A stretch of DNA of 17,867 nt from assembly GCA_937872085.1 (NCBI GenBank), contig CALMQK010000338.1, positions 1 through 17,867 on the forward strand, written 5' to 3'. The number at the start of each line of letters is the position of its first letter. Within the stretch, counting starts at the first letter, position 1. Shown here in pieces: positions 6,148 to 13,349 of this stretch. This DNA comes from an uncultured euryarchaeote. GTDB lineage: Archaea > Thermoplasmatota > Thermoplasmata > UBA10834. The translations under genes were made by a program, and so were the position numbers. The notes under the pieces are model-generated. The model saw only the letters and a list, made by a program, of their open reading frames with translations, was not told the origin of the DNA and did no database searches.

Positions 6148-7563
6148 CTACGGTGAGGGATGACCAGCCGCCTGTGGTCCTCTCGCCATCTTCAGCTTCG
6201 CCGCCTCGCAGGCTATCGTTATCGGGTCCACTGTAGGCGCGGCCGGAGGACAGTACGCGGTCTCCAACTTGGATAGGTCATCGACCGTCATGCCCGCCTG
6301 GATGGCCACGGCGAACGCGTTGATCCTCATGTGCACTCGCTCTTCGCCGACGATCTGCGCCCCGAGTATCTTGCCCGTCACAGGGTTGGCCAGGACTTTC
6401 ACGTAGATCTCCTTGCGGCCCGGGTAGTAGTCGGGCAGCGTGAACGACCTCACCTTCCCGATCAATGGCTTCATGCCAGCCATCTCCAGCTGCGCGCTCG
6501 TCGGTCCGACCGCAGCGACCTGGCATCCGAACGGCTCTGTGGCCCTGGTCTGCAGGAAGCCCTTCGGGAGGTGATCCGTGCCGCCAGCCGCGTTGATGCC
6601 AGCGACAACTGCCATCTTCACCGCGATCGTGCCGAGGCCGCTCACCGTCGGTCTGCCGAGCACAAGGTCGGGATACTCCGTGCAGTCTCCGACCGCGTAG
6701 ACCCCTTTCAGACAAGTCTCGCAATTGTCATCGACCATGATCTGCTTCGTCACTCCGACCTTGCATCCGACCTGCTTCGCGAGCTCCGTCTCTCCATGCT
6801 GACCAGTCGCGACGATCACGATATCCGCAATGAACTCTCGCTCCTCGCCCGTCTTCCTGTCCCTCGCCACGACCCCGTGCGCCCTATCCTCGCCGAGGAT
6901 CTCTGTGACCTCGTACTCCGTGAACAACTTCACGTCATGCTTCCTTATGGCATCGGCCATCATCTGGGCCATGTCATCGTCGACCATCGCGAGGATCACG
7001 TTGCCCAGGAACTCCACGATGGTGACCTTGCAGCCCCTGACCATCAGCGCTTCTGCGACCTCGAGACCCACCAATCCGCCACCTATCACGACGGCCCTCT
7101 TCCCCTTGGAGGCGAGCGATTGAATGCCTCTCGCATCGTCTATGGTCCTGAGCACGAACACTCCGGACTTCAGCTCGTGCTTGCCCTCCGTGAATACCCC
7201 CTTGATAGGCGGGACGGACGCTTGAGCGCCCGTGGCCAGTATGAGTGAATCGTAGGGCAGGTCGATCTTCTTGTCACCGGTATGGACGTGAGCTATCCTC
7301 TTCTCAGAGTCAACATCGGTAACTGTGGAACCGAGAAGAATGCCGATCCGGTTCTTCTTCAAACGCTCCTCGGGGGCCTCGATCAGGTTCGTGAGTTCCG
7401 GTATGATCCCCGAGATGCCGTACGGCAGTCCGCACCTCGAGTACTGCGGGTACGCTTCTCGCTCGATGATCGTGATCTCCGCGGTCCTATCGGTCTTCCT
7501 AGCGAACTGCGCCGCGGTCGCGCCCCCGCAACCTCCACCAATGATTACTATCCTCCGGACCAT
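6148..7563 (-). CDS. FAD-dependent pyridine nucleotide-disulfide oxidoreductase (CoA-disulfide reductase/NADH oxidase-like)
   Basis: A 471-residue flavoprotein of the single-cysteine branch (CoA-disulfide reductase, NADH oxidase/peroxidase, NAD(P)H-sulfur oxidoreductase). Residues 6-17 (VIIGGGCGGATA) bind FAD. Cys44 in SRCGLPYG sits at the redox-active position of this family. GGGLVGLEVAE (161-171) is the NAD(P)H Rossmann motif, GVYAVGDCTE (287-296) is the second FAD contact, and the C-terminal dimer domain ends with ETAYCPPAAPTVDP. The substrate (CoA disulfide, O2, polysulfide) cannot be decided from sequence. Two further pairs of cysteines, including CETC at 281-284, are unexplained. ATG 7563 has GAGGATCC upstream and a TATA box at 7604-7609. 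It is encoded against the ribosomal operon, between rpl11 and rpl1. Confidence 0.88.
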   Translation of the reverse strand: MVRRIVIIGGGCGGATAAQFARKTDRTAEITIIEREAYPQYSRCGLPYGISGIIPELTNLIEAPEERLKKNRIGILLGSTVTDVDSEKRIAHVHTGDKKIDLPYDSLILATGAQASVPPIKGVFTEGKHELKSGVFVLRTIDDARGIQSLASKGKRAVVIGGGLVGLEVAEALMVRGCKVTIVEFLGNVILAMVDDDMAQMMADAIRKHDVKLFTEYEVTEILGEDRAHGVVARDRKTGEEREFIADIVIVATGQHGETELAKQVGCKVGVTKQIMVDDNCETCLKGVYAVGDCTEYPDLVLGRPTVSGLGTIAVKMAVVAGINAAGGTDHLPKGFLQTRATEPFGCQVAAVGPTSAQLEMAGMKPLIGKVRSFTLPDYYPGRKEIYVKVLANPVTGKILGAQIVGEERVHMRINAFAVAIQAGMTVDDLSKLETAYCPPAAPTVDPITIACEAAKLKMARGPQAAGHPSP

Positions 7564-7603
7564 AGTTGGATCCTCTTCGCAAGGCTAGCATGCATCAACA
7601 CCG

Positions 7604-7609
7604 TTAAAT
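7604..7609 (-). promoter_or_regulatory. TATA box for the disulfide oxidoreductase
   Basis: ATTTAA on the minus strand, centred about 43 bases before the ATG at 7563, predicts initiation near 7580 and a leader of about 17 nt containing the GAGGATCC ribosome-binding site. Confidence 0.45.
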
Positions 7610-7691
7610 CATTTTCACTGGTCTGCGAGCGTTGAAGGCAGGAAGTGCGCCGGATCTAATAGCCAGAGCCCCGGACCAGGACCTCAAAAGA

Positions 7692-7700
7692 CTTATTAAC
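7692..7700 (+). promoter_or_regulatory. TATA box for rpl1-rpl10-rpl12
   Basis: CTTATTAAC predicts initiation near 7722 and a leader of about 56 nt. It lies in the 215-base divergent gap 7564-7778 and gives the stalk operon its own promoter, separate from the secE/spt5/rpl11 promoter. The leader contains a direct repeat of GCATGTA (7729-7735 and 7752-7758) of unknown meaning. Confidence 0.55.
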
Positions 7701-7778
7701 CCCTTCCGCATTGGCTCACCTCCCTAGGGCATGTAGGAGAGCACTTGGCTCGCATGTACTACACCGGAGGGGTCAAGA

Positions 7779-8417
7779 TTGGTAGACCAACACCTCATCG
7801 ACATCATGAAGAAGCTTCAGGCTGAGTCGAAGCAGAGGAAGTTTTTAGAATCGGTTGAGCTCGCAGTCAACCTGAAGGACATCGACCTCAGCAACCCGAA
7901 GAACAGGCTCACAGAGGAGATACCTCTTCCGAACGGCCGGGGAAAGCCCATCAGGGTGGGCGTGTTCGCCAGCTCCGAGATGGCCGTGAAGGCGAAGGGC
8001 GTGGCGGATGTCGTAGTGCAGCCTCAGGACATCGAGGACCTGGCATCCAACAAGAACAAGGCCCGGAAGTTCGCGCGTGCGGCCGATTTCTTCCTCGCTG
8101 AAGCACCCTTGATGCCCACGATCGGTAAGCGCCTTGGCGTTGTCCTTGCCCCTCGGGGCAAGATGCCGAAACCCATCCCGCCGGGGTCGGACCCGAAGTC
8201 ACTGATAGAGAAGCTCAAGGGAAGCGTCCCCGTCAGGACCAGGGACAGGAAGACTTTCCATGTACCGATAGGCACGAAGGAAATGACCGCCGAGAAGCTG
8301 GCGGAGAACCTCGATGCCGTGCTCAAGAGATTGTTGTCAAAGCTCGAGAGGGGCAAGAACAACATCCAGTCGGCCTACGTGAAGACCACCATGGGCCCCT
8401 CGATCAAGGTGATGTGA
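7779..8417 (+). CDS. rpl1: large ribosomal subunit protein uL1
   Basis: uL1 binds helices 76-78 of 23S rRNA and forms the mobile L1 stalk at the E site. In some archaea it also represses its own operon by binding a mimic of that site on the mRNA. The 212-residue length is typical. Recognisable segments are RKFLESVELAVNLKDIDL, GRGKPIRVGVFA, LAPRGKMPKPIPPG and NIQSAYVKTTMGPSIKV. The start is TTG 7779, chosen because GGAGGGG (7766-7772) is 6 nt upstream and MVDQHLID is a plausible beginning. One base separates its stop from rpl10, which indicates tight coupling. Confidence 0.96.
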   Translation: MVDQHLIDIMKKLQAESKQRKFLESVELAVNLKDIDLSNPKNRLTEEIPLPNGRGKPIRVGVFASSEMAVKAKGVADVVVQPQDIEDLASNKNKARKFARAADFFLAEAPLMPTIGKRLGVVLAPRGKMPKPIPPGSDPKSLIEKLKGSVPVRTRDRKTFHVPIGTKEMTAEKLAENLDAVLKRLLSKLERGKNNIQSAYVKTTMGPSIKVM

Positions 8418-8418
8418 G

Positions 8419-9411
8419 ATGGCGCACGTAGCATCCTGGAAGAAGGAGGCCGTCGCTGACCTCTCCACGAGGATCGCCAAGTGCAAGGTCGTGGGCATAA
8501 TTGACGTCCACGGAGTGCCTGCTCCCGCCTTCCAGACCATGAGGACCAACCTCAGGGGGAAGGCCGATATCATCATGCTCAAGAACACTCTCCTGAAATT
8601 GGCCCTCACAGAGGCTGCGAAGAGCAGGAAGGGTCTGGAGAAGCTCGCGGAAGTGGTCGATGGCCAGTGCGCCGTCGTGACCTCCGACCTGAACCCGTTC
8701 AGGCTTTTCAGACAGCTGGACGCCACCAAGACGAAGATGCCGGCGAAGGGCGGAGAGATCGCACCCGATGACATCGAGATCAAGGCCGGGGAGACGCCCT
8801 TCAAGCCTGGCCCGGTCGTGGGGGAGCTGCAGAAGGCAGGACTGCCCGCGGCCATCGAGCAGGGCAAGGTCGTCATCAAGAAGGACAAGATCCTCGTCAA
8901 GAAGGGCGACAAGATACCGCGCGACGCCGCGCTAGTGCTCTCGAAGCTGGAGATCTACCCGCTCACAGTGGGTCTCAACCTCTCAGCCGCTTTCGAGGAG
9001 GGCATGATCTACCAGAAGGACGTGCTGGCGGTCGACGATGTCAAGATCATGGGCCAAGTATGGGGAGCAGCATCCGGCGCATTCAATCTCTCGATCTTCA
9101 TCGGGTTCCCGACCACGACGACGATAAGGCCGATGGTCGCATTGGCGCATATGAAGGCCCTGAACCTCGCGGTCAACGCGGGGATCGCCACCCACGAGAC
9201 TGTCAAGATCATGCTGGCCAAGGCAAACCTCCAGATGCTCTCGCTCGCGTCCAAGGCACCGGCCGGGCTCGACGAGGATCTGAAGAAGCTCCTGACCGAC
9301 GCGCCCAAACCACCTGAGAAGAAGGGCAGCGAGGACAAGAAGGAAGAGAAGAAAGAGGAGAAGGTCTCCGAGTCGGAGGCTGCGGCCGGTCTTAGCGGAC
9401 TATTCGGATAA
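8419..9411 (+). CDS. rpl10: large ribosomal subunit protein uL10 (P0), stalk base
   Basis: uL10/P0 anchors P1 dimers to the ribosome and helps recruit elongation-factor GTPases. This is the long archaeal/eukaryal form (330 residues). The globular RNA-binding domain comes first (MAHVASWKKEAVADL, MLKNTLLKLAL), followed by the archaeal insertion domain (about 110-190, GGEIAPDDIEIKAGETPF) and the helical spine that binds P1 dimers (ALNLAVNAGIATHETVKIML). A charged linker ends in EAAAGLSGLFG, the factor-binding tail. ATG 8419 begins one base after the rpl1 stop, so translation is likely coupled. The tail shares long exact nucleotide matches with the rpl12 tail. Confidence 0.97.
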   Translation: MAHVASWKKEAVADLSTRIAKCKVVGIIDVHGVPAPAFQTMRTNLRGKADIIMLKNTLLKLALTEAAKSRKGLEKLAEVVDGQCAVVTSDLNPFRLFRQLDATKTKMPAKGGEIAPDDIEIKAGETPFKPGPVVGELQKAGLPAAIEQGKVVIKKDKILVKKGDKIPRDAALVLSKLEIYPLTVGLNLSAAFEEGMIYQKDVLAVDDVKIMGQVWGAASGAFNLSIFIGFPTTTTIRPMVALAHMKALNLAVNAGIATHETVKIMLAKANLQMLSLASKAPAGLDEDLKKLLTDAPKPPEKKGSEDKKEEKKEEKVSESEAAAGLSGLFG

Positions 9412-9432
9412 TCGAAGTAAGGAGGCATGAGA

Positions 9433-9732
9433 ATGGAGTATGTGTACAGCGCGATGGTCCTGCACGCGGCGAAGAAGCCGGTGACAGAAGATGGAATCAC
9501 GAACGTTCTGAAGGCAGCCGGCGTCAAAGTGGATGCCACGCGCGTGAAGGCGCTAGTGTCTGCCCTCGAAGGCGTGAACATAGACGAGGCGATCGCGACC
9601 GCGGTCGCAGCGCCTGTCGCCCCAGCTGCGGGACCCGCCGAAAAGAAGGAAGAGAAGAAAGAGGAGAAGAAGGAGGAGAAGGGAGTCTCTGAGGAAGAGG
9701 CTGCGGCCGGTCTCAGCGCACTCTTCGGCTAG
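9433..9732 (+). CDS. rpl12: ribosomal stalk protein P1 (archaeal L12)
   Basis: A 99-residue acidic stalk protein that dimerises through its N-terminal helices and binds uL10, contacting translation factors with its C-terminal tail. MEYVYSAMVLHAAKKPVTEDGI is the typical archaeal N-terminus. An Ala/Pro hinge (AAPVAPAAGPAEK) and a lysine/glutamate run follow, then EAAAGLSALFG. ATG 9433 is preferred over ATG 9427 because GGAGG (9421-9425) is then 7 nt upstream instead of 1, and the family begins MEY. It is the last gene of the rpl1-rpl10-rpl12 operon, 21 bases after rpl10. Confidence 0.95.
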   Translation: MEYVYSAMVLHAAKKPVTEDGITNVLKAAGVKVDATRVKALVSALEGVNIDEAIATAVAAPVAPAAGPAEKKEEKKEEKKEEKGVSEEEAAAGLSALFG

Positions 9733-9749
9733 AGTCTCCGCTCTTTTTC
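9731..9749 (+). terminator. T-rich terminator after the stalk operon
   Basis: AGAG (9731-9734) can pair with CTCT (9741-9744), and a run of five T (9744-9748) follows. Further T-rich bases lie just downstream. Archaeal transcription often stops at such U-tracts, with or without a hairpin. It closes the operon before the convergent gene at 9835. Confidence 0.5.
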
Positions 9750-9834
9750 AAACCTCTTCGAGTTTCTCTACTTCAAACCTAGAACCAAACGCGGGCAAAA
9801 CCAGCGGTGACGACTTCAGGTATGACCAGGAGCT

Positions 9835-10191
9835 TCAGCTCTGCTCCAGCATCTTGCTGACTTCCTTCTCGAACATCGTTGCCAGCTCTCGCCCGATCTC
9901 CCTCCGGAGCTCTGGCGGGACCATCTCGATGCCTATCTTCGCGCCGACCTTCCCTATCTTCAGCACTGCGTAGGCCTCGTGCACCTTCGCCTGCAGGAGC
10001 TCCTGCACCGCCTGCTTGAGCTCTTCCTTCAGCTGGGGGTTCGCATCGAGTTTCTCCCTCATGGTCCTCTTCACCTCGTCCTTGACGAGGTCCTGGACCG
10101 CCTCAATGAGCAGGGTCTCTGAGCTCAGCATGGCCCTGGTGCCTTTGATCACAGAACTGACAACATCGTCTTCCGGAGCCGTCCATCTCAC
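9835..10191 (-). CDS. small, mostly helical protein of unknown function
   Basis: A 118-residue protein that I do not recognise. It is charged and leucine-rich, with a long helical/coiled-coil-prone central part (about 27-72, including LVKDEVKRTMREKLDANPQL and LKQAVQELLQAKVHEAY). A glycine-containing turn (KIGKVGAKIGIEMVPPEL) follows, then a final helix. There is no signal peptide, membrane segment or cysteine motif. GTG 10191 fits a TATA box at 10224-10230 that predicts initiation about 10 nt upstream; ATG 10131 is the next in-frame start. It is divergent from orc1/cdc6 with 138 bases between the starts. The absence of stops over 119 codons, a well-placed promoter and protein-like composition argue that it is a real gene. 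Confidence 0.7.
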   Translation of the reverse strand: MRWTAPEDDVVSSVIKGTRAMLSSETLLIEAVQDLVKDEVKRTMREKLDANPQLKEELKQAVQELLQAKVHEAYAVLKIGKVGAKIGIEMVPPELRREIGRELATMFEKEVSKMLEQS

Positions 10192-10223
10192 CTATCCGCA
10201 GAGTCCGTCGAGCGCGTTGAAAG

Positions 10224-10230
10224 CTTAAAT
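10224..10230 (-). promoter_or_regulatory. TATA box for the small helical protein
   Basis: ATTTAAG on the minus strand predicts initiation near 10201, giving a short leader before GTG 10191. Confidence 0.45.
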
Positions 10231-10274
10231 CGTTTTGGTATCAGGGGCATGTTCGCCCAAGAGTGCGAGAATGT

Positions 10275-10282
10275 CTTAAAGT
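10275..10282 (+). promoter_or_regulatory. TATA box for orc1/cdc6
   Basis: CTTAAAGT predicts initiation near 10305 and a leader of about 25 nt. No Shine-Dalgarno is evident before the ATG at 10330. The gap 10192-10329 shows no origin-recognition-box repeats or long AT-rich unwinding tract that I can identify. Confidence 0.4.
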
Positions 10283-10329
10283 AAGGCTACGTCGATGGCG
10301 AGGCGGAATCCAGACCAGAGCTGAATCAG

Positions 10330-11499
10330 ATGTGGGAGACTCCAGGTAAGAGCGTTTTCAAGGACCAGAGGGTGCTGTCTTTCGACTATGTCCCCCCGAA
10401 GCTGGTCCACAGGGACACCCAGATGAAGAAGCTCGTCATGCTCTACAAACCGGTCGTGGAGTCCAACATGTCGCAGAACGTCGTGCTCACGGGCAGCGTC
10501 GGAACTGGTAAGACCGCGACGGCGAAGCGGTTCTGCATGGACATGGTCGGATACGCCGAGAAGAAGCAGAAGGCGGTCGACTGGGTGCTCGTGAACTGCA
10601 GGCAGCGGAACAGCGAGTCCAGCGTCGTGCTCCAGATCGTGAACCATTTCCAACCGAACTTCCCGGACAGGGGGTTCTCCATCACGGAGATGCTGAGGAT
10701 ACTCCGGAAGGACCTCGAGAAACGCAAGCTCCACCTGCTCGTCGTGCTCGATGAAGCTGACATGCTCCTGAAGAAGGCCGGGTCAGACATCATCTACAAG
10801 CTCACGCGCTTCGGGGAGGAGAAGCTCGATGGCAGAGAGCTCGTCTCGCTCATGCTGATATCGCAGAAGAACGTGTATGACATGCTCGACCCTGCCTCCA
10901 CAAGCACTTTCAAGCGGACCAACATAGTGGAGTTCGGGAAGTACCCCCCAGAAGAGCTCAGGGACATAGTCGCTCAACGAACGCAGCTGGCCCTCAAGGA
11001 CGATGCGATAGACCCGGATTCGATCGACCTGATCGCCGAGGTATCATCCGAATTCGGGGACGCGAGGTTCGCGATCGAGATCCTCGAGAAGGCGGGCATG
11101 TTAGCTGACGAGGAAGGTGCCGGGAGGATAACGGTCGAACACGTCCGCGCCGCTAAGGCAGAGGCGTACAGCTCCGTCACGGAGTCGAAGCTGGTCGGGC
11201 TGGAACTGCACCAGAAGCTCGCGCTGCTGGGCATCGCGAGGGCCATTCGGGGAAAGGCATACATAACGACTGGAGGCGCTGAGTCGGCATACAAGGTTGC
11301 GTGCGAGGAGTACGGTGAGAAACCCAGGGCGCACACGGCGTTCTGGGGCCTCATGAAGGACCTGGACATGCTAGGAGTGGTCAGCGCAAAGAAGAGCGGC
11401 GTCGGAATTTCAGGCAAGACCACCGTCATAACGCTGCTGGACATTCCTGCAAAGGTCCTGGAAGATAAGATGCGGCAAATGCTCAATCCTGGACGTTAG
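10330..11499 (+). CDS. cdc6: Orc1/Cdc6 replication initiator AAA+ ATPase
   Basis: Archaeal initiator that binds origin DNA and loads MCM. In 389 residues it has the full layout. An N-terminal segment (VFKDQRVLSFDYVPPKLVHR) comes first, then Walker A GSVGTGKT (55-62; Lys61), Walker B LLVVLDEAD (136-144; Asp141, Glu142) and a sensor-1 strand (SLMLISQKN). The sensor-2 region is FGDARFAIEILEKAG. A C-terminal winged helix (about 295-389) with GEKPRAHTAFWGLMKDLDMLG and GISGKTTVITL binds DNA. ATG 10330 is the first start after the promoter. Archaea often carry several Orc1/Cdc6 paralogues; which subtype this is cannot be settled here. The following DUF835 gene has its own promoter. Confidence 0.95.
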   Translation: MWETPGKSVFKDQRVLSFDYVPPKLVHRDTQMKKLVMLYKPVVESNMSQNVVLTGSVGTGKTATAKRFCMDMVGYAEKKQKAVDWVLVNCRQRNSESSVVLQIVNHFQPNFPDRGFSITEMLRILRKDLEKRKLHLLVVLDEADMLLKKAGSDIIYKLTRFGEEKLDGRELVSLMLISQKNVYDMLDPASTSTFKRTNIVEFGKYPPEELRDIVAQRTQLALKDDAIDPDSIDLIAEVSSEFGDARFAIEILEKAGMLADEEGAGRITVEHVRAAKAEAYSSVTESKLVGLELHQKLALLGIARAIRGKAYITTGGAESAYKVACEEYGEKPRAHTAFWGLMKDLDMLGVVSAKKSGVGISGKTTVITLLDIPAKVLEDKMRQMLNPGR

Positions 11500-11537
11500 T
11501 TGTGAACCCTGAATTACTCTATGCAGTAAGTAAGAAC

Positions 11538-11546
11538 ATATAAATA
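11538..11546 (+). promoter_or_regulatory. strong TATA box, leaderless transcript of the DUF835 gene
   Basis: CATATAAAT, part of CATATAAATAT, is centred 27 bases before ATG 11569. That is the archaeal TATA-to-start distance, so the mRNA should begin at or within a base or so of the start codon. Confidence 0.65.
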
Positions 11547-11568
11547 TGGCCGGCCCCGTCCAAGTTAA

Positions 11569-12135
11569 ATGAAGGGAGGGTTGGCCATTTCAGCTGAAGA
11601 CAAGCCGGCCGTAGATTCGATTCGCACAGAGGAAGGCCTCTGCTATGTTGTCAAGGAGCGGAAGCCGTTCCTATCATACAAGCTCTTCGAATCGATCATC
11701 ACCCAAGGTAACCCCGGTCTGTGTGTCACGAGACAGTTCCCAGAGAAAGTCAGGGAGGCGTTCGAGCTCAAGGACACCCGGATCCTGTGGCTCTCGCACA
11801 CGCCGGGAAAGGACCATCACAACCCGACGAGCATCGGCACACTCGCGACAGTCATTTCCTCATTCGTCGAGCGATACAAGAAGTGCGTCATCCTCATCGA
11901 CGGGCTCGAATACCTTGTCATCAACAACGGATTCCAGCAGGTGCTCAGGTTTGCAGAGCACATCAACGAGCAGGTCATGCAAAGCAAGTCCACTGTCCTC
12001 GTACCCATCAGCCCGAGCGCCTTCAGCGAGCAGGAGCTGGCCTTGCTCGAGAGGAATGTGGAAGTCATAGAGCAGCCCACCATGAGCATCCAGCTCGAGA
12101 AGGACTTCTCGGCGCTGATCGACCAATACAGATGA
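11569..12135 (+). CDS. DUF835 domain protein
   Basis: A 188-residue cytosolic protein with one DUF835 domain, a domain of unknown function common in Thermoplasmata and other Euryarchaeota, often linked to sensory or regulatory proteins. Family-like segments are CYVVKERKPFLSYKLFES, GLCVTRQFPEKVRE, ILWLSHTP, VILIDGLEYLVINNGFQQVL and the SKSTVLVPISPSAFSEQEL strand. The order of strands recalls a RecA-like fold, with VILIDGLEYL resembling a Walker B strand, but no Walker A loop is visible, so ATP hydrolysis is unlikely. The N-terminal 20 residues precede the domain and no sensor domain is attached. ATG 11569 coincides with the predicted transcription start. Its 69-base spacing from orc1/cdc6 and strong own promoter suggest independent expression. 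Confidence 0.85.
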   Translation: MKGGLAISAEDKPAVDSIRTEEGLCYVVKERKPFLSYKLFESIITQGNPGLCVTRQFPEKVREAFELKDTRILWLSHTPGKDHHNPTSIGTLATVISSFVERYKKCVILIDGLEYLVINNGFQQVLRFAEHINEQVMQSKSTVLVPISPSAFSEQELALLERNVEVIEQPTMSIQLEKDFSALIDQYR

Positions 12136-12174
12136 GCTAGCTTCAGCCACTCTGGTCGCATTGCAGCGCCAAGG

Positions 12175-12180
12175 TTTTAG
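12175..12180 (+). promoter_or_regulatory. TATA-like box for gcvT
   Basis: TTTTAG, in the context AAGGTTTTAGGAC, is centred about 27 bases before ATG 12204, again predicting a leaderless or nearly leaderless mRNA. No Shine-Dalgarno precedes the ATG. Confidence 0.45.
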
Positions 12181-12203
12181 GACTAAGGATGTAATCCGGG
12201 CGT

Positions 12204-13349
12204 ATGCGCAAGACCCCTCTCCACGAAGCACACGTCGCGCTCGGAGCGAAGATGGTCTGGTTCGAGGGTTGGGACATGCCCATCCAGTACACGACCATAA
12301 TCGACGAGCACTTGGCGGTCAGGAAGCATGCGGGAGCGTTCGACGTGTCCCACATGGGGGCTTTCGTCATACGCGGGGAGGACGCAGGAGCCCTTATCAA
12401 TCACTTGAGCACCAACGACGTCGCGAGCGCTCCGCTGGGCAAGTGCGTCTACACCCACATGCTGAACGACGGGGGGAAGATCCTCGATGACACGATCATC
12501 ACGGTCCTCGGGAAGGACGAATTCTTCATGGTGCCCAATGCCGCGACCGCGCAGAAGATGAGGAAGTGGATCGAGGAGCATCTTCGCGGTCAGGAGCTGA
12601 AGGACGAATCCCTGGAGATCGCCAAGATCGCGGTGCAAGGGCCGGCTGCGAAGGATGTCGTGGGACAGCTGACCTCGTTCGATCTCTCGAACCTGAGGCG
12701 GTTCTGGGGTGGTTTCCTCAGAATGGACAAAGTTCCCTCTGACGGCCGCCCATCATCCACCGTCCTCCTGAAGGGAAGGGACATGCTGAACGGCTCGGGA
12801 GGCGGAGCGCCCGCATTCGTCTCGAGGACCGGGTACACCGGCGAGGATGGGTTCGAGATCTTCTGTGATAGCGCCAACGCGGTCCAGTTGTGGGATGCGA
12901 TCCTCGAGAAGGGAAGATCGTTCGGCCTCAAGCCCATCGGGCTGGGCGCGAGGGACACACTGAGATTGGAGAAGGCTCTGCTCCTCTCGGGTACCGACTT
13001 CGATGGGAACCAGAGCTCCCTGCAGACAGGGCCTCAATGGGTCATCGATTGGGATCACGACTTCATCGGAAAGGAGATCATGGTCGGACAGAGGGCCTCG
13101 GGCAAGTACGACAAGCTCGTCTGCATGATGTGCGAGGGCAGGGGGATACCCAGGCACGGATACGCAATAGGATCGGGGGGCGACAAGCTCGGGATCGTCA
13201 CCAGCGGAACGATGTCGCCTCTGCTCAGGAAGGGCATAGCTATGGGCTACGTCCCGTTATCCATGTCCAAGCAAGGGACCAGGGTCGATATCGAGGTCAG
13301 AGAAACCGTCGTCCCGGCAGAGATAGTGAAACCACCGTTCGTGAAGTGA
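12204..13349 (+). CDS. gcvT: aminomethyltransferase (glycine cleavage system T protein)
   Basis: T protein transfers the aminomethyl carbon from lipoyl-H protein to tetrahydrofolate, releasing ammonia. In 381 residues, FEGWDMPIQY (20-29), FDVSHMG (46-52), STNDVASAPLGK with the conserved Asp72, RTGYTGEDGFEIF (208-220), GARDTLRLEKALLLSG (248-263) and DFIGKE (286-291) match the family. Two features differ. A glycine-rich segment (about 175-204, to NGSGGGAPAF) precedes RTGYTGE and seems longer than in common relatives. The usual EAGLGW-type motif reads QTGPQW (274-279). No gcvH or gcvP is in the window, so a T-like folate enzyme with another donor is possible. Its stop overlaps the GTG start of the next gene (GTGA), so the two are coupled. 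Confidence 0.9.
   Translation: MRKTPLHEAHVALGAKMVWFEGWDMPIQYTTIIDEHLAVRKHAGAFDVSHMGAFVIRGEDAGALINHLSTNDVASAPLGKCVYTHMLNDGGKILDDTIITVLGKDEFFMVPNAATAQKMRKWIEEHLRGQELKDESLEIAKIAVQGPAAKDVVGQLTSFDLSNLRRFWGGFLRMDKVPSDGRPSSTVLLKGRDMLNGSGGGAPAFVSRTGYTGEDGFEIFCDSANAVQLWDAILEKGRSFGLKPIGLGARDTLRLEKALLLSGTDFDGNQSSLQTGPQWVIDWDHDFIGKEIMVGQRASGKYDKLVCMMCEGRGIPRHGYAIGSGGDKLGIVTSGTMSPLLRKGIAMGYVPLSMSKQGTRVDIEVRETVVPAEIVKPPFVK

Noticed and set aside
7699..7772. Anti-Shine-Dalgarno pairing in the rpl1 leader (CCTCC at 7719-7723 with GGAGG at 7766-7770; ACCCCTTC further upstream)
   Set aside because: The TATA box at 7692-7700 predicts initiation near 7722, so the upstream partner would be partly or wholly outside the mRNA.
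10192..10329. Replication origin next to orc1/cdc6
   Set aside because: I found no origin-recognition-box repeats and no extended AT-rich unwinding tract in this gap or in 11500-11568; adjacency alone is not enough.
12890..13345. N-terminal extension of the M42 enzyme from ATG 12890
   Set aside because: It lies inside gcvT in another frame; M42 similarity begins only at GTG 13346, which gives the normal family length.
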